A stretch of DNA of 64,000 bases from Streptococcus hyointestinalis (GCF_900459405.1 NZ_UHFN01000007.1:1054001-1118000); one strand, 5' to 3'; counted from the first letter of the stretch, positions 43,499-55,718 are shown. Program-made: numbers and translations. Notes: a model not told the origin generated them from the sequence alone.

Positions 43499-44260
43499 TT
43501 AATTAGCTTGTATAATAGTTGTTAGTCGACCAAACTCATTTAATTGGTCTTGGGATATTTGATTATCGGTGATGATGGTATCAATTTGTTCTAGGGTATA
43601 GAAATTAAAGAAATCATAACGATTGAATTTGGTACTATCAACCAACAAGATTTTTTCAACAGCATTGTCTAGTGCTAATTGTTGAATTTCTCCTTCAACG
43701 TCGCTGTAAGTTGCGATAGCGTTATCTGATACAGCGTTAGCACTTACAAATGCTTTGGAAAAGCGTAAGGTTTTTAGGTTAGTTGTAGCCATTGAACCAA
43801 CGAACGCCCCTGTAATTTCTCTGTACTCTCCGCCAATCAATAATAAGTCAACAGTCCTACTCTTATTCAGTATAAGGAAAACAGGAAGACTGTTTGTAAT
43901 TACACGAATATTACGAGTTTTTAACTCAACTGCTAGATGTTCTAACGTTGTTCCAGGACCAATAAAAACAGTTTCACCATCTTTGATGATCGAATTGGCT
44001 TTTTGTGCAATAAGTTTCTTCTCTTTAGTTTGAAGTACCTTTTTTTCAATATGAGTTTTTTTGTGCGGTTCTTCATCTTTATAGAGTCGTTGTGCTCCTC
44101 CATGTATACGAGTCAGGAATCCTGCTTTAGCAAGTGCGTCTAAATCTCTTCTTGCAGTCATATCAGAGATATTTAGCTCTTTCATCATATCTTTGATAGT
44201 AATAACACCTTCAATGTTTAACATATCTAAGATACGTTCGTGCCTTTCTTTCTTTATCAT
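43499..44260 (-). CDS. lacR: Lactose PTS regulon repressor LacR (DeoR family)
   Basis: 253 aa. DeoR helix-turn-helix (GVITIKDMMKELNISDMTARRDL, HGGAQRL) and a sugar-phosphate sensor domain (VFIGPGTTLEHLA, LLIGGEYREITGAFVG, LVDSTKF). LacR represses the lac genes until tagatose-6-phosphate accumulates. Divergent from the operon it controls; AT-rich intergenic region 44261-44440 holds the likely operators. Confidence 0.92.
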   Translation of the reverse strand: MIKKERHERILDMLNIEGVITIKDMMKELNISDMTARRDLDALAKAGFLTRIHGGAQRLYKDEEPHKKTHIEKKVLQTKEKKLIAQKANSIIKDGETVFIGPGTTLEHLAVELKTRNIRVITNSLPVFLILNKSRTVDLLLIGGEYREITGAFVGSMATTNLKTLRFSKAFVSANAVSDNAIATYSDVEGEIQQLALDNAVEKILLVDSTKFNRYDFFNFYTLEQIDTIITDNQISQDQLNEFGRLTTIIQAN

Positions 44261-44364
44261 AACTATATTTCCTTTCTGTACTTACAAAATAACTATCTGT
44301 TAGTATTTTATCATAATAAAAATATAAAAACAAACAAAATAGAACATAATAAATATAAAAACAG

Positions 44365-44414
44365 TTGACAATATAACAAAACATGATTATATTATATGTT
44401 TGTAAACGTCATTG
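44365..44414 (+). promoter_or_regulatory. Promoter and cre-like site before the glucokinase gene
   Basis: TTGACA (44365-44370), 17 bases, TATATT (44388-44393). TTGTAAACGTCATTG (44400-44414) resembles a CcpA cre box just after the -10. Confidence 0.7.
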
Positions 44415-44440
44415 AAAGTGTAACAGAGGAGGAATAAGTC

Positions 44441-45391
44441 ATGACGAAAAAAATAATAGGCGTTGATTTAGGCGGAACATCAGTAAAATTAGCCATTTTA
44501 GATGTTTTAGGAAATATAGAAGCTCAATGGTCAATCCCAACAGATATAAGTGATAATGGCAAAAATATTGTATCTGACATTATCAGTTCCATTCAAGAAT
44601 ATCTATTAGAAAATAGCTTATCTTTAGGCGATATTAAGGGCATAGGCATGGGAAGTCCTGGCAAGATTGATTTTGAAAAAGGAACAGTAACAGGAGCTTA
44701 TAACTTAGGGTGGTCGAAAGAACAAAATATCAGAGAACAATTTGAAGAAGCATTTGGTCGTCCTTTTTATATAGATAATGATGCTAATGTTGCGGCGCTT
44801 GGTGAACGATGGAAGGGGGCTGGAGATAACGCACCTGATGTTATTTTTGTAACACTTGGAACAGGTGTAGGTGGAGGAATTATTGCTCAAGGCCAATTAC
44901 TTCATGGTATTAATGGAAGTGCTGGTGAGATTGGTCATATGGTTGTTGATGAAGATGGATTTCCATGTACTTGTGGGAATATTGGGTGTTTGGAGACTGT
45001 TGCTAGCGCCACAGGGATTGTCAATATTGCAAAAAGCTTTGCTAGTCAATTTGATGAGCCAAGTGAATTAAGGAGGTTAATTTTAGAACATCAAGTAACT
45101 GCAAAGGATGTTTTTGATTACGCTAAGAAAAACGATTCTCTTGGCCAAAAAATTGTATGGCAATTTGCCAATTACTTAGGTAAATCATTGAGTCAATTGG
45201 CTAATGCACTTAATCCCAATTATATTGTTATTGGTGGTGGTGTTTCTGCTGCAGGAGATTTTCTTTTAGATAAAGTAAAAGAAGAGTTTGATAGATTTGC
45301 TTTTCCAACAGTTAGGAATTCTACTAAACTAGCTTTAGCTACTTTAGGGAATGATGCTGGAGTGATTGGAGCTGCAAGCCTAGTTTTATAA
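44441..45391 (+). CDS. ROK-family glucokinase
   Basis: 316 aa; GAGGAGG precedes the ATG. ROK motifs: GVDLGGTSVKLAI (phosphate binding), FVTLGTGVGGGII, GEIGHMVVDEDG and the zinc motif CTCGNIGCLE, IDNDANVAALGE. Phosphorylates glucose set free from lactose-6-phosphate cleavage, which suits its place beside the lac operon. Probably a second glucokinase besides the housekeeping glcK; this placement is unusual for lac operons. Confidence 0.88.
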   Translation: MTKKIIGVDLGGTSVKLAILDVLGNIEAQWSIPTDISDNGKNIVSDIISSIQEYLLENSLSLGDIKGIGMGSPGKIDFEKGTVTGAYNLGWSKEQNIREQFEEAFGRPFYIDNDANVAALGERWKGAGDNAPDVIFVTLGTGVGGGIIAQGQLLHGINGSAGEIGHMVVDEDGFPCTCGNIGCLETVASATGIVNIAKSFASQFDEPSELRRLILEHQVTAKDVFDYAKKNDSLGQKIVWQFANYLGKSLSQLANALNPNYIVIGGGVSAAGDFLLDKVKEEFDRFAFPTVRNSTKLALATLGNDAGVIGAASLVL

Positions 45392-45394
45392 TAG

Positions 45395-45435
45395 TTATAC
45401 CAACAAATATTAAGTTTGTTGGTGTTTTTATTTTT
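45395..45435 (+). terminator. Rho-independent terminator
   Basis: ACCAACAAA and TTTGTTGGT pair perfectly, followed by a T-rich tail. Confidence 0.85.
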
Positions 45436-45496
45436 TTGAAAAACAAACAAAACAAACACCATTAGTTTAAAACACAAAAAAAAGAACATAAAACTG

Positions 45497-45557
45497 TTGA
45501 CTTTTGTTTTTAAAGGTGGTATTATAATGGTGTAGAAATAATGAAAGCGTTATTTCA
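45497..45557 (+). promoter_or_regulatory. lacA promoter with cre site
   Basis: TTGACT (45497-45502), 20 bases, TATAAT (45523-45528). TGAAAGCGTTATTTCA (45542-45557) matches the cre consensus downstream of the -10, implying CcpA repression. The preceding AACAAACAAAACAAAC tract may contain LacR sites. Confidence 0.75.
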
Positions 45558-45628
45558 AACAGTTTTGCAAAAATTTATCGTCGATGTAGCTACATTCAAT
45601 TATTTTCTAATGTAACAGGAGAAAGAAA

Positions 45629-46054
45629 ATGGCAGTAATTATTGGTGCTGATAAAGCAGGTACAGAACTTAAAGAGACAGTTAAATCATACTTGATTGAA
45701 CTTGGTAAAGAAGTTGTTGATGTGAGTAAAGATGGTCAAGACTTCGTAGATGTAACTTTAGCAGTTGCTAAAGAAGTGACTTCTAACGATTCAAACTTAG
45801 GAATCGTAGTTGATGCGTATGGTGTTGGACCTTTCATGACAGCAACTAAAATCAAAGGGATGATTGCTGCGGAAGTTTCAGATGAACGCTCTGCTTATAT
45901 GACACGTGGTCACAATAACTCACGTATCATTACTATTGGTTCTGAAATTGTAGGACCTGGTGTTGCCAAAAATATCGCTAAAGGATTTGTTGAAGGTGAA
46001 TATGATGGAGGTCGCCACCAAATTCGTGTTGATATGTTGAATAAAATGTGCTAA
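45629..46054 (+). CDS. lacA: Galactose-6-phosphate isomerase subunit LacA
   Basis: 141 aa; AGGAGAAAG precedes the ATG. RpiB/LacAB fold ([56 protein letters not shown]). With LacB it converts galactose-6-phosphate to tagatose-6-phosphate. First gene of the operon. Confidence 0.95.
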   Translation: MAVIIGADKAGTELKETVKSYLIELGKEVVDVSKDGQDFVDVTLAVAKEVTSNDSNLGIVVDAYGVGPFMTATKIKGMIAAEVSDERSAYMTRGHNNSRIITIGSEIVGPGVAKNIAKGFVEGEYDGGRHQIRVDMLNKMC

Positions 46055-46087
46055 AAAATCAAAAGTTAAAATTAGAGGAGAAAACAA

Positions 46088-46603
46088 ATGAAAATTGCAG
46101 TAGGCTGTGACCACATTGTAACTAACGATAAAATTGCGGTAGTAGACTATTTGAAAACTCAAGGTTATGAAGTGATTGACTGTGGTACTTACGATAACAT
46201 TCGTACGCATTACCCAATCTTTGGTAAAAAAGTAGGTGAGGCAGTAGCGAGTGGTGAGGCCGATCTTGGTGTATGTATCTGTGGGACTGGTGTTGGAATT
46301 AACAATGCTGTCAATAAAGTTCCTGGTATTCGCTCTGCTCTTGTTCGTGATATGACATCAGCTATCTACGCCAAAGAAGAATTGAATGCCAATGTAATTG
46401 GTTTTGGTGGTAAAATTACAGGTGGCTTATTGATGACAGATATTATTGAAGCATTTATCCATGCAGAATATAAACCAACAGAAGAAAATAAAAAATTGAT
46501 CGAAAAAATTCAACATGTTGAAACACTCAATCAAGGACAAGCTGATCCACACTTCTTTGATGAATTCCTAGAAAAATGGGATCGTGGTGAATATCACGAC
46601 TAA
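46088..46603 (+). CDS. lacB: Galactose-6-phosphate isomerase subunit LacB
   Basis: 171 aa; AGAGGAG precedes the ATG. RpiB fold with catalytic [20 protein letters not shown] and [10 protein letters not shown] start. Partner of LacA; the long C-terminal tail is typical of LacB. Confidence 0.95.
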   Translation: MKIAVGCDHIVTNDKIAVVDYLKTQGYEVIDCGTYDNIRTHYPIFGKKVGEAVASGEADLGVCICGTGVGINNAVNKVPGIRSALVRDMTSAIYAKEELNANVIGFGGKITGGLLMTDIIEAFIHAEYKPTEENKKLIEKIQHVETLNQGQADPHFFDEFLEKWDRGEYHD

Positions 46604-46614
46604 GGGGTAAGGTT

Positions 46615-47547
46615 ATGATTCTGACAATAACAATGAATCCGTCAGTTGACATTTCTTATCCGCTTGAACAATTCAAATTAGATACCGTGAATCGTGTTGC
46701 TAAAACGCATAAAACTCCTGGTGGAAAGGGTTTGAATGTTACTCGAGTTCTTTCCCAACTGGGAGATGATGTGATTGCAAGTGGTTTGTTAGGCGGTAAA
46801 ATTGGAGAATTCATAGAGAGTGAACTAGATAAGTCAAGTGTGAAACACTCCTTTTATAAGATTGCTGGAGAAACGAGAAACTGTATTGCCATTTTGCATG
46901 ATGGAAATCAAACAGAGATTCTTGAACAAGGTCCTACGATTAGTGAAGAAGAAGCAACAGGGTTCTTAAACTATTTTGAAAAACTGGTTCCAGATTTAGG
47001 GATTGTAGCTATCTCAGGTAGTCTCCCAAAAGGTCTTGATACAAACTTTTATTCTCGTATGGTGGGAATTTGTAATAAATATAATATCCCAGTTGTATTA
47101 GATTGTTCAGGAGAGGCCCTTCTAAATGTACTTGATGGACAAGAAAAACCAACAGTTATTAAACCAAATACTGAGGAACTTTCTCAACTAGTAGGAACGG
47201 AAGTGACTGAAGATATTGATAGTTTGAAATCAGTTCTTCACAATTCTCTTTTCGATGGGATTGAATGGGTGATTGTTTCACTTGGTTCAAAAGGAGCCTT
47301 TGCAAAACATCATGATGTTTTCTATAAGGTATCTATCCCTAAAATTGAAGTGGTCAATCCTGTTGGCTCAGGAGACTCAACGGTAGCTGGTATTACATCT
47401 GCTTTAGTTCATAACGATAGTGATGAGAATTTATTGAAAAAAGCAAATGTACTTGGTATGTTGAATGCTCAAGAAGCGCTAACAGGTCATGTCAATCTTA
47501 ACAATTACGATAATTTATTTAATCAAATAGAAGTAACAGAGGTATAA
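46615..47547 (+). CDS. lacC: Tagatose-6-phosphate kinase
   Basis: 310 aa. PfkB family: start [36 protein letters not shown] and [13 protein letters not shown] with the catalytic Asp. Makes tagatose-1,6-bisphosphate. ATP-dependent; 11 bases after lacB. Confidence 0.95.
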   Translation: MILTITMNPSVDISYPLEQFKLDTVNRVAKTHKTPGGKGLNVTRVLSQLGDDVIASGLLGGKIGEFIESELDKSSVKHSFYKIAGETRNCIAILHDGNQTEILEQGPTISEEEATGFLNYFEKLVPDLGIVAISGSLPKGLDTNFYSRMVGICNKYNIPVVLDCSGEALLNVLDGQEKPTVIKPNTEELSQLVGTEVTEDIDSLKSVLHNSLFDGIEWVIVSLGSKGAFAKHHDVFYKVSIPKIEVVNPVGSGDSTVAGITSALVHNDSDENLLKKANVLGMLNAQEALTGHVNLNNYDNLFNQIEVTEV

Positions 47548-47549
47548 TA

Positions 47550-48530
47550 ATGGTATTAACAGCACAAAAACGTTCATTGATGGAAAAAGTCAGCGATAAA
47601 AATGGTGTTATCTCAGCTTTGGCTTTTGACCAACGTGGGGCACTCAAAAAAATGATGGCGAAACATCAAACAGAAGAGCCAACAGTTGAACAAATTGAAA
47701 CATTGAAAACAATTGTTTCAGAAGAATTGACAAAATATGCATCTTCTATTCTTCTTGATCCAGAATACGGTTTGCCAGCATCTAAAGCTCGAGCGGACGA
47801 AGCAGGGCTATTACTTGCCTACGAAAAAACAGGATACGATGCAAGTACAACAAGCCGCTTACCAGATTGTTTGGATGATTGGTCAGTCAAACGCCTTAAA
47901 GAACAGGGTGCCGATACACTGAAATTTTTGCTATACTATGATGTAGATGGTGATGAGCAAGTAAACCGTCAGAAACAAGCATATATTGAACGTATTGGTT
48001 CTGAATGTAAGGCAGAAGATATTCCGTTCTTCCTTGAAATTCTGTCTTATGACGAAGGTATTGCAGACAACACAGGTGTTGAGTTCGCCAAAGTAAAACC
48101 TCGTAAAGTGAGTGAAGCGATGAAAGTCTTCTCAGATGAGCGTTTCGGCATTGATGTTCTTAAGGTTGAAGTTCCAGTCAATATGAATTTCGTTGAAGGT
48201 TTTGGTGATGGTGAAGTTGTCTACACTAAGGAAGAAGCAGCACAACACTTCCGTGACCAGGAGGCTTCAACACACCTACCTTATATCTATTTAAGTGCGG
48301 GTGTTTCTGCTAAATTATTCCAAGATACCTTAGTATTTGCGGCAGAATCAGGTGCTAAGTTCAATGGTGTTCTTTGTGGCCGTGCAACGTGGGCTGGCTC
48401 AGTTCAAGTCTTTATTGAACAAGGGGAAGAAGCTGCTCGTGAATGGTTGCGTACAACTGGATTCCAAAATATTGATGAATTGAACAAGGTTTTGGAAAAA
48501 ACTGCTAGTCCATGGACTGAAAAAGTATAA
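47550..48530 (+). CDS. lacD: Tagatose-1,6-bisphosphate aldolase
   Basis: 326 aa; AGAGGTATAATA leads into the ATG two bases after lacC. Class I LacD family: [42 protein letters not shown] and [10 protein letters not shown] (Schiff-base Lys). Splits the bisphosphate into glyceraldehyde-3-phosphate and dihydroxyacetone phosphate. Confidence 0.95.
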   Translation: MVLTAQKRSLMEKVSDKNGVISALAFDQRGALKKMMAKHQTEEPTVEQIETLKTIVSEELTKYASSILLDPEYGLPASKARADEAGLLLAYEKTGYDASTTSRLPDCLDDWSVKRLKEQGADTLKFLLYYDVDGDEQVNRQKQAYIERIGSECKAEDIPFFLEILSYDEGIADNTGVEFAKVKPRKVSEAMKVFSDERFGIDVLKVEVPVNMNFVEGFGDGEVVYTKEEAAQHFRDQEASTHLPYIYLSAGVSAKLFQDTLVFAAESGAKFNGVLCGRATWAGSVQVFIEQGEEAAREWLRTTGFQNIDELNKVLEKTASPWTEKV

Positions 48531-48557
48531 TCATAAAAATTTTTGGAGGAAATAATC

Positions 48558-48875
48558 ATGAATAGAGAAGAAATCACTCTTTTAGGATTTGAAATTGTTG
48601 CTTATGCTGGAGATGCACGCTCTAAGTTTTTAGAGGCTCTCAAAGCAGCTCAAGCAGGCGACTATGCTAAAGCTGAAGAATTGATTGCAGCTGGTGGTGA
48701 GTGTTTAAATGATGCACACAATGCTCAGACAAGTCTTCTACAAAAAGAAGCAGCTGGTGAGGATCTTGCCTTTAGTGTTACCTTAATGCATGGTCAAGAT
48801 CACTTGATGACTACAATCTTACTTCAAGACCTAGTGGAACATATGATTGAGTTGTATAAGAGAGGAGCGAAATAA
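48558..48875 (+). CDS. lacF: Lactose PTS enzyme IIA
   Basis: 105 aa from ATG 48558 (TTTGGAGGA upstream). All-helical IIA-Lac domain with phospho-His78 ([13 protein letters not shown]) and trimer metal-site Asp nearby. Passes phosphate from HPr to LacE. Its stop overlaps the lacE ATG (TAATG). Confidence 0.94.
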   Translation: MNREEITLLGFEIVAYAGDARSKFLEALKAAQAGDYAKAEELIAAGGECLNDAHNAQTSLLQKEAAGEDLAFSVTLMHGQDHLMTTILLQDLVEHMIELYKRGAK

Positions 48876-50578
48876 TGAAAGGGTTGATTGCTCAAATTGA
48901 GAAAGGGAAACCTTTCTTTGAGAAGATTTCTCGGAATATTTACCTCCGTGCTATTCGTGATGGCTTTATCGCTGGCATGCCGGTCATTCTTTTCTCAAGT
49001 ATTTTCATCTTAATTGCTTATGTTCCTAATGCTTGGGGATTCAAATGGAGTGCTGATATTGAAACACTTTTGATGACTCCATACAATTATTCAATGGGAA
49101 TTCTTGGATTGTTTGTTGCTGGTACAACTGCAAAAGCATTAACCGATTCCATGAACCGCTCATTGCCTAGCACAAATCAAATTAACTTCATTTCTACAAT
49201 GCTTGCAGCAATTGTTGGATTCCTGTTGATGGCTGCTAATCCGGCAAAAGATGGTGGTTTCTTAACTGGATTTATGGGTACTAAAGGTTTGCTTACAGCC
49301 TTCATTGCAGCCTTTATTACGGTTAATGTTTACAAGGTTTGTGTGAAAAACAATGTCACTATTCGTATGCCAGAAGAGGTTCCACCGAATATTTCACAAG
49401 TATTTAAAGACTTGATTCCATTTACTGCCTCAGTCGTATTGCTTTACGCTATTGAACTTCTTGTACATAATGCACTAGGTGTAAATGTTGCGGAATCAAT
49501 TGGTACACTATTAGCTCCATTATTCCAAGCAGCAGATGGTTATGGTGGTATTACCATTATCTTTGGTGCCTTTGCTTTCTTCTGGTTTGTTGGTATCCAC
49601 GGCCCTTCAATTGTTGAACCTGCAATTGCAGCTATCACTTATGCTAATGCAGAAACAAACCTGCAATTGCTTCAAGCTGGGGAGCACGCTGATAAGATTT
49701 TGACATCGGGTACTCAAATGTTCATCGTTACGATGGGTGGTACTGGTGCAACATTGGTTGTTCCGTTCATGTTCATGTGGTTGACGAAATCGAAACGTAA
49801 TAAAGCGATTGGTCGTGCGTCCGTTGTTCCTACTTTCTTTGGAGTTAACGAACCAATTTTGTTCGGTGCTCCACTGGTATTGAACCCAATTTTCTTCATT
49901 CCATTTATCTTAACCCCAATTGTTAACGTTTGGATTTTTAAATTCTTTATCGAGACATTGGGAATGAATAGTTTTACTGCAAATCTTCCTTGGGTAACCC
50001 CAGCTCCCCTAGGACTTGTTCTAGGTACTAACTTCCAAGTACTATCATTCATCTTAGCTGCTGTTTTGATAGTTGTCGATGTTGCCATTTATTATCCATT
50101 TTTGAAAGTTTATGATGAACAAATGCTGGAAGAAGAACGCACTGGTAAATCTTCAGATGAGTTGAAAGAAAAAGTAGCCGCAAACTTCAATACAGCAAAA
50201 GCTGATGCCATTCTTGAAAAAGCAGGAGCAACTGAAACTGTGGAATCAAAAGAAATTACTGAACAAACAAATGTTTTGGTTCTCTGTGCAGGTGGAGGAA
50301 CAAGTGGTCTTCTTGCAAATGCTTTGACAAAAGCAGCTAAAGAATATGGTGCTCCAGTTACTGCAGCAGCAGGAAGCTATGGTGGTCACCGTGAAATCTT
50401 GCCGCAATATCAGCTCGTTATCCTTGCTCCTCAAGTAGCGTCAAACTATGAAGACTTGAAAGTAGAAACAGATAAACTTGGTATCAAATTAGCTAAGACA
50501 GAAGGTGCACAATACATCAAATTGACTCGTGATGGACAAGGCGCTTTGGACTTTGTTAAACAACAAATGGAAAATTAA
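48875..50578 (+). CDS. lacE: Lactose PTS enzyme IICB
   Basis: 567 aa. The N-terminal IIC permease has about ten membrane helices ([54 protein letters not shown] substrate motifs); a charged linker (about 420-460) leads to the IIB domain with phospho-Cys in [18 protein letters not shown]. Imports lactose as lactose-6-phosphate. Confidence 0.95.
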   Translation: MKGLIAQIEKGKPFFEKISRNIYLRAIRDGFIAGMPVILFSSIFILIAYVPNAWGFKWSADIETLLMTPYNYSMGILGLFVAGTTAKALTDSMNRSLPSTNQINFISTMLAAIVGFLLMAANPAKDGGFLTGFMGTKGLLTAFIAAFITVNVYKVCVKNNVTIRMPEEVPPNISQVFKDLIPFTASVVLLYAIELLVHNALGVNVAESIGTLLAPLFQAADGYGGITIIFGAFAFFWFVGIHGPSIVEPAIAAITYANAETNLQLLQAGEHADKILTSGTQMFIVTMGGTGATLVVPFMFMWLTKSKRNKAIGRASVVPTFFGVNEPILFGAPLVLNPIFFIPFILTPIVNVWIFKFFIETLGMNSFTANLPWVTPAPLGLVLGTNFQVLSFILAAVLIVVDVAIYYPFLKVYDEQMLEEERTGKSSDELKEKVAANFNTAKADAILEKAGATETVESKEITEQTNVLVLCAGGGTSGLLANALTKAAKEYGAPVTAAAGSYGGHREILPQYQLVILAPQVASNYEDLKVETDKLGIKLAKTEGAQYIKLTRDGQGALDFVKQQMEN

Positions 50579-50593
50579 AATAGACAACATTAG

Positions 50594-52051
<1,458 letters not shown>

Positions 52052-52083
52052 ATAATATTCTTCTTAAAAATTTCTAACGCAAG

Positions 52084-52120
52084 ATAAGAGTGTGGGTGTT
52101 GTGCTGACGCTCTTGTTTTG
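52084..52120 (+). terminator. Weak intercistronic hairpin
   Basis: AAGAGTG and CGCTCTT can pair, followed by GTTTTG; may cause partial termination before lacX. Confidence 0.4.
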
Positions 52121-52138
52121 TATAACGGAGGGAAAAAT

Positions 52139-53035
52139 ATGGTTATTGAATTAAGAAATGAACAGTTAACAGTACAGTTTTCGGAGTTTGGTGGTGCTTT
52201 ATCTTCTATTAAAGATAAAGATGGAGTTGAATACCTTTGGCAAGGTAATCCAGAATATTGGAGTGGACAAGCGCCAGTTTTATTTCCGATTTGTGGAAGT
52301 TTGAGGAATGATTGGGCAATATACAGACCAGCAAAAAGACCTCATTTTACTGGGATTATTCCACGACATGGATTAGTTAGAAAGGAAAATTTTGATTATT
52401 GTAAGATAGATGACAGCACAGTGTCCTTTAGTTTTAAGGCTAATGAAAAAACACTTAAAGAATATCCTTATCATTTTGTGTTGAATATTATATATAAATT
52501 ACATGGTTCAACGATAACAACGGAATATCAGGTGACAAGCAGTGAAATTGAACGTTCTATTCCTTACTTTATTGGAGGTCACCCAGGATTTAATTGCCCT
52601 TTAGAAGATGACGAGAAATACGAAGATTATTATTTAGAATTTTCTGAATATGAATCATGTAGCATTCCAAAGAGTTTCCCAGATACTGGATTACTTGATT
52701 TACAAGATAGAACCCCTTTTCTTGAAAATCAAAATAAATTAGATTTGGATTATTCTTTGTTTTCACACGATGCTATTACCCTAGATCAACTAAAGTCACG
52801 TAGTGTCAGTTTGAAGTCTAAAAAAAGTAATAAGGGAATTAAGGTGGATTTTAAAGATTTTCCACATTTAATTATTTGGTCCACCACTAATCAAAGTCCA
52901 TTTATAGCCTTAGAGCCATGGAGTGGATTATCAACATCATTAGAGGAATCAGATATATTGGAAGAGAAGCAGGGGGTTACATTTGTAGAACCAAGTCAAA
53001 CTAGTATTAAATCATTTGATATTACTATTTTGTAA
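52139..53035 (+). CDS. lacX: LacX, aldose 1-epimerase-like protein
   Basis: 298 aa from ATG 52139 (GGAGGGAAA upstream). Galactose mutarotase fold: LYWQG-type start (YLWQGNPEYWSGQAPVLFP), PRHGLVRK (catalytic His), GGHPGFNCPL (second His) and FIALEPWSGLS (Glu). LacX usually ends streptococcal and lactococcal lac operons; its exact sugar substrate is not settled. IS630 copy 2 starts 61 bases after it. Confidence 0.9.
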   Translation: MVIELRNEQLTVQFSEFGGALSSIKDKDGVEYLWQGNPEYWSGQAPVLFPICGSLRNDWAIYRPAKRPHFTGIIPRHGLVRKENFDYCKIDDSTVSFSFKANEKTLKEYPYHFVLNIIYKLHGSTITTEYQVTSSEIERSIPYFIGGHPGFNCPLEDDEKYEDYYLEFSEYESCSIPKSFPDTGLLDLQDRTPFLENQNKLDLDYSLFSHDAITLDQLKSRSVSLKSKKSNKGIKVDFKDFPHLIIWSTTNQSPFIALEPWSGLSTSLEESDILEEKQGVTFVEPSQTSIKSFDITIL

Positions 53036-53101
53036 ATTAAAGTAATCTGAACGGAATCTAAAGATAGGGACTTTAGAAATTTACAAAAATCCAATATATA
53101 G

Positions 53102-53602
53102 TTATTTAGTTTTAAAATAGTATTCCAAAGCAGACTGAACAGAACGACCTGTTCTTAACAATTCAGTCACCTTTCTTTTTAGAGTAGCCCAAAACTGTTC
53201 GATGGGATTGAGTTCAGGGGAATAAGGTGGAAGCGGAAGAAAATAGTGTCCCTTAGCCACTGCAAGCTCATCTAGTTGTTTCTTGGGGTGAAAAGCTGCA
53301 TTATCCATAATGATGACATGGGGTTCTGTCAAGGATGGCAATAGCTGCTCCTGATACCACTTGATAAATAATTCCGCTGTCATCGTTCCATGATAAAGCA
53401 AGGGGGCTATAATTTTAGAACCAATTTGACCAGCTACTACCGAAATTCTTTCGAATCTGCGTCCACTTACCTTGTCGTATACTTTCTCCCCTCGAGGTGC
53501 TCTAGCTTTGTGACGATAAAGATAAGTATCAATGCCAGTCTCATCAATATAAACAATAGGGGTGTTTGGAAAGCAGGCTAAAACATCAAGATAGCGTCTC
53601 AC
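53102..53602 (-). CDS. IS630 transposase, C-terminal DDE part (copy 2)
   Basis: 166 aa, identical to the product at 3019-3519, including GTG start and DDE residues. Confidence 0.85.
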   Translation of the reverse strand: MRRYLDVLACFPNTPIVYIDETGIDTYLYRHKARAPRGEKVYDKVSGRRFERISVVAGQIGSKIIAPLLYHGTMTAELFIKWYQEQLLPSLTEPHVIIMDNAAFHPKKQLDELAVAKGHYFLPLPPYSPELNPIEQFWATLKRKVTELLRTGRSVQSALEYYFKTK

Positions 53603-53621
53603 CTTTTCGCTATCTTGTTCT

Positions 53622-53969
53622 TTATAGGTTGTGGTCTTTTTTTAAAGTGATGTTCAGTTTTTTTAAGGCAGCCCAAACTGAGGGAATACTACAGTCAAAA
53701 TGCTCTGCAATTTCCCTTAAGAAAGCATCTGGATGTTCCTTGACATAGGCTTCTAACTTATCCAATGGCAATTTGCGAGGGCTTGGTTTTCTTTTTTGGC
53801 GCTCCAAATGACCTAGTTCTTTGAGTTGTTTCTCCCACAGATACAGTGTATTAGTGCTAATTCCAAATAACTGACACGTTTCTTTTTTGGAATGACCAGC
53901 CTCTACATAATTAATAACTCGTTTTCTAAAATCTATTCCGTAACTTTTCATAAGTATAGTATAACACAT
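53622..53969 (-). CDS. IS630 transposase, N-terminal part (copy 2)
   Basis: 115 aa, identical to the product at 3539-3886 with the same frame end after the A7 run. Confidence 0.85.
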   Translation of the reverse strand: MCYTILMKSYGIDFRKRVINYVEAGHSKKETCQLFGISTNTLYLWEKQLKELGHLERQKRKPSPRKLPLDKLEAYVKEHPDAFLREIAEHFDCSIPSVWAALKKLNITLKKDHNL

Positions 53970-53994
53970 ACTATATAGAAACTAACAAACTATA

Positions 53995-54255
53995 CTATGC
54001 CACATTTTCAAAATCAAAAAAACACAGAAACATTTTTCTGTGAATAGATAAGTAAACTTCAAATATGTATTCGATATACCAATTCTGTAGAAAGGAATTA
54101 GGATGACTTGAAAAGTAAAAGATGACTATTTGAAAATCAATCTGCTTAACGAATCATTTGATGGGAAAACTAGCTCATTAAGAGCTAAAAGATGATTAAG
54201 CAGAGTTTCCCATTTTATCGCTAATGTGGAATAGTAAAGAAGTCTGTGGAATAAG
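53995..54255 (+). other. Gap without genes
   Basis: AT-rich. A CACAGAAACATTTTTCTGTG hairpin at about 54024-54043 and AGCTCATTAAGAGCT at about 54173; no convincing gene. Confidence 0.4.
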
Positions 54256-54292
54256 TAAAGGGCAGGAAATTTCGATATTTTCTGCCTATTTT
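54256..54292 (+). terminator. Rho-independent terminator
   Basis: GGGCAGGAAAT and ATTTTCTGCCT pair around TTCGAT with a T-rich tail. Confidence 0.75.
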
Positions 54293-54319
54293 TATTTATT
54301 CTACTGATGTTATTATTGA

Positions 54320-54500
54320 GATAATCTCATTTTTGATGAGATACGTGTTTAGCGTGAGTAAACTATCGTTACTCATCGCTAAACACGTAGGCTTGCAGCC
54401 CAAAAAGAAAGCACCATGCTTTCTTTTTTCCTTGCAGTCGGTTCTAACGAACCGATGTTTTGCGAATCTCGCAAAACCTGCTCGCGAAGAGTGCTCGCAA
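54320..54500 (+). repeat. Array of consecutive hairpins
   Basis: In order: ATCTCAT/ATGAGAT; a long near-perfect one, ACGTGTTTAGCGTGAGTAA/TTACTCA-T-CGCTAAACACGT (54343-54388); GAAAGC/GCTTTC plus T6; CGGTTC/GAACCG; GTTTTGCGA/TCGCAAAAC; GCTCGCG/TGCTCGC. Could be a plasmid origin, a mobilisation region or a structured RNA; not identified. Confidence 0.6.
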
Positions 54501-54540
54501 AAATTTATGCTATAATTAGTCTAAATTTGAGGGATTACTC

Positions 54541-54642
54541 ATGACTAAATGTAAAAACTATGAAAATATATTGAAAAATGCATGTAATAAGAAAATGGTT
54601 ACATGCATTTTCTTCATGCGTTTGTCATGCGGCGTGGGTTGA
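54541..54642 (+). CDS. Possible small ORF, likely truncated gene
   Basis: 33 aa, MTKCKNYENILKNACNKKMV..., with TGAGGG ten bases before the ATG and TATAAT at 54511-54516. It probably is the head of a gene lost from the hairpin-rich region. Codes overlap a GCATGTAA/TTACATGC inverted repeat. Confidence 0.3.
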   Translation: MTKCKNYENILKNACNKKMVTCIFFMRLSCGVG

Positions 54643-54707
54643 AAATTTGACAAAATGATGGGGGGGTACAATGGAAGTATTAGTATCTGAAAATAGAAGG
54701 ATAAAAA

Positions 54708-55718
54708 ATGAAGAAAATATTAATTACGGGTGGTTGTGGTTATATTGGTTCTCATACTTGCATAGCGTTACTTGAAGCAGGCTACGATGTTGTTGTGATT
54801 GATAACTTGATTAACTCCAGAAAGAAAAGTTTAGAGGCTATCGAAACAGTCACAGGAAAATCTTTAACATTTTACCAAGGTGATATTCGTGATAAGGAAT
54901 TGTTGGAGAATATTTTCAAACAAGAACAGATAGAAGCTGTTATACATTTTGCAGGGCTTAAGGCTGTTGGAGAATCAGTTGAAATACCTTTGGAATATTA
55001 TCAAAATAATGTGGCAGGAACGTTGACATTACTCGAGGTAATGCGACAGTACAATTGTAAAAAGATAATATTTAGTTCTTCAGCCACGGTGTATGGAGAT
55101 CCCGAGATAAATCCAATTCCAGAAGATGCAAAACTTTCTGTAACCAATCCATACGGTAGAACAAAATTGATGCTTGAGAATATTTTGCGTGATTTATACC
55201 ACTCAGATCAGACTTGGAAGATAACCCTATTAAGGTATTTTAATCCTATAGGTGCTCACCAGTCGGGATTACTAGGAGAAAGTCCACAAGACATCCCTAA
55301 TAATTTGCTTCCCTATATCACACAGGTCGCTATTGGTCAACTTCCGTATATTCGTGTTTTTGGCCAAGACTATCCGACCAAGGATGGTACAGGAGTTAGA
55401 GACTATATCCATGTGATGGACTTGGCTACGGGACATTTAGCAGCTTTAGAACATTTAGAAAATCAACAAAGTTTAGAAGTTTATAATTTGGGAACAGGTC
55501 AGGGTTACTCTGTATTAGAGCTAATCCAGATGATGTCTGAAGTTGTTGGACATCCTATCCCTTATAAGGTTTTGGAAAGACGTCCTGGTGATATTGCAAC
55601 TTGTTTTGCAAATGCAACAAAAGCTGAACAAGAATTGGGTTGGAAAGCTCAGTTCGATATTAAAGATATGTGTCGAGATTCTTGGAGATGGCAACAAAAT
55701 TATCCCAAAGGTTTCTAA
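54708..55718 (+). CDS. galE: UDP-glucose 4-epimerase
   Basis: 336 aa; AGAAGGATAAA precedes the ATG. Extended SDR: ILITGGCGYIGSHTCIALLE (NAD site), FSSSATVYG and NPYGRTK (catalytic Tyr-x-x-x-Lys), RYFNPIGAH. Interconverts UDP-glucose and UDP-galactose, supplying sugar for the polysaccharide cluster that follows or the Leloir pathway. Confidence 0.95.
   Translation: MKKILITGGCGYIGSHTCIALLEAGYDVVVIDNLINSRKKSLEAIETVTGKSLTFYQGDIRDKELLENIFKQEQIEAVIHFAGLKAVGESVEIPLEYYQNNVAGTLTLLEVMRQYNCKKIIFSSSATVYGDPEINPIPEDAKLSVTNPYGRTKLMLENILRDLYHSDQTWKITLLRYFNPIGAHQSGLLGESPQDIPNNLLPYITQVAIGQLPYIRVFGQDYPTKDGTGVRDYIHVMDLATGHLAALEHLENQQSLEVYNLGTGQGYSVLELIQMMSEVVGHPIPYKVLERRPGDIATCFANATKAEQELGWKAQFDIKDMCRDSWRWQQNYPKGF

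Larger units (their letters stand above)
53097..53994 (-). mobile_element. IS630-family element, copy 2
   Basis: 898 bp, same inverted ends as copy 1 and flanked by TA. Direct orientation relative to copy 1, bounding 50 kb. Confidence 0.9.

Noticed and set aside
54333..54515. 60-codon frame over the hairpin array
   Set aside because: It consists of palindromic arms, has no ribosome site, and its sequence is explained by RNA or DNA structure.
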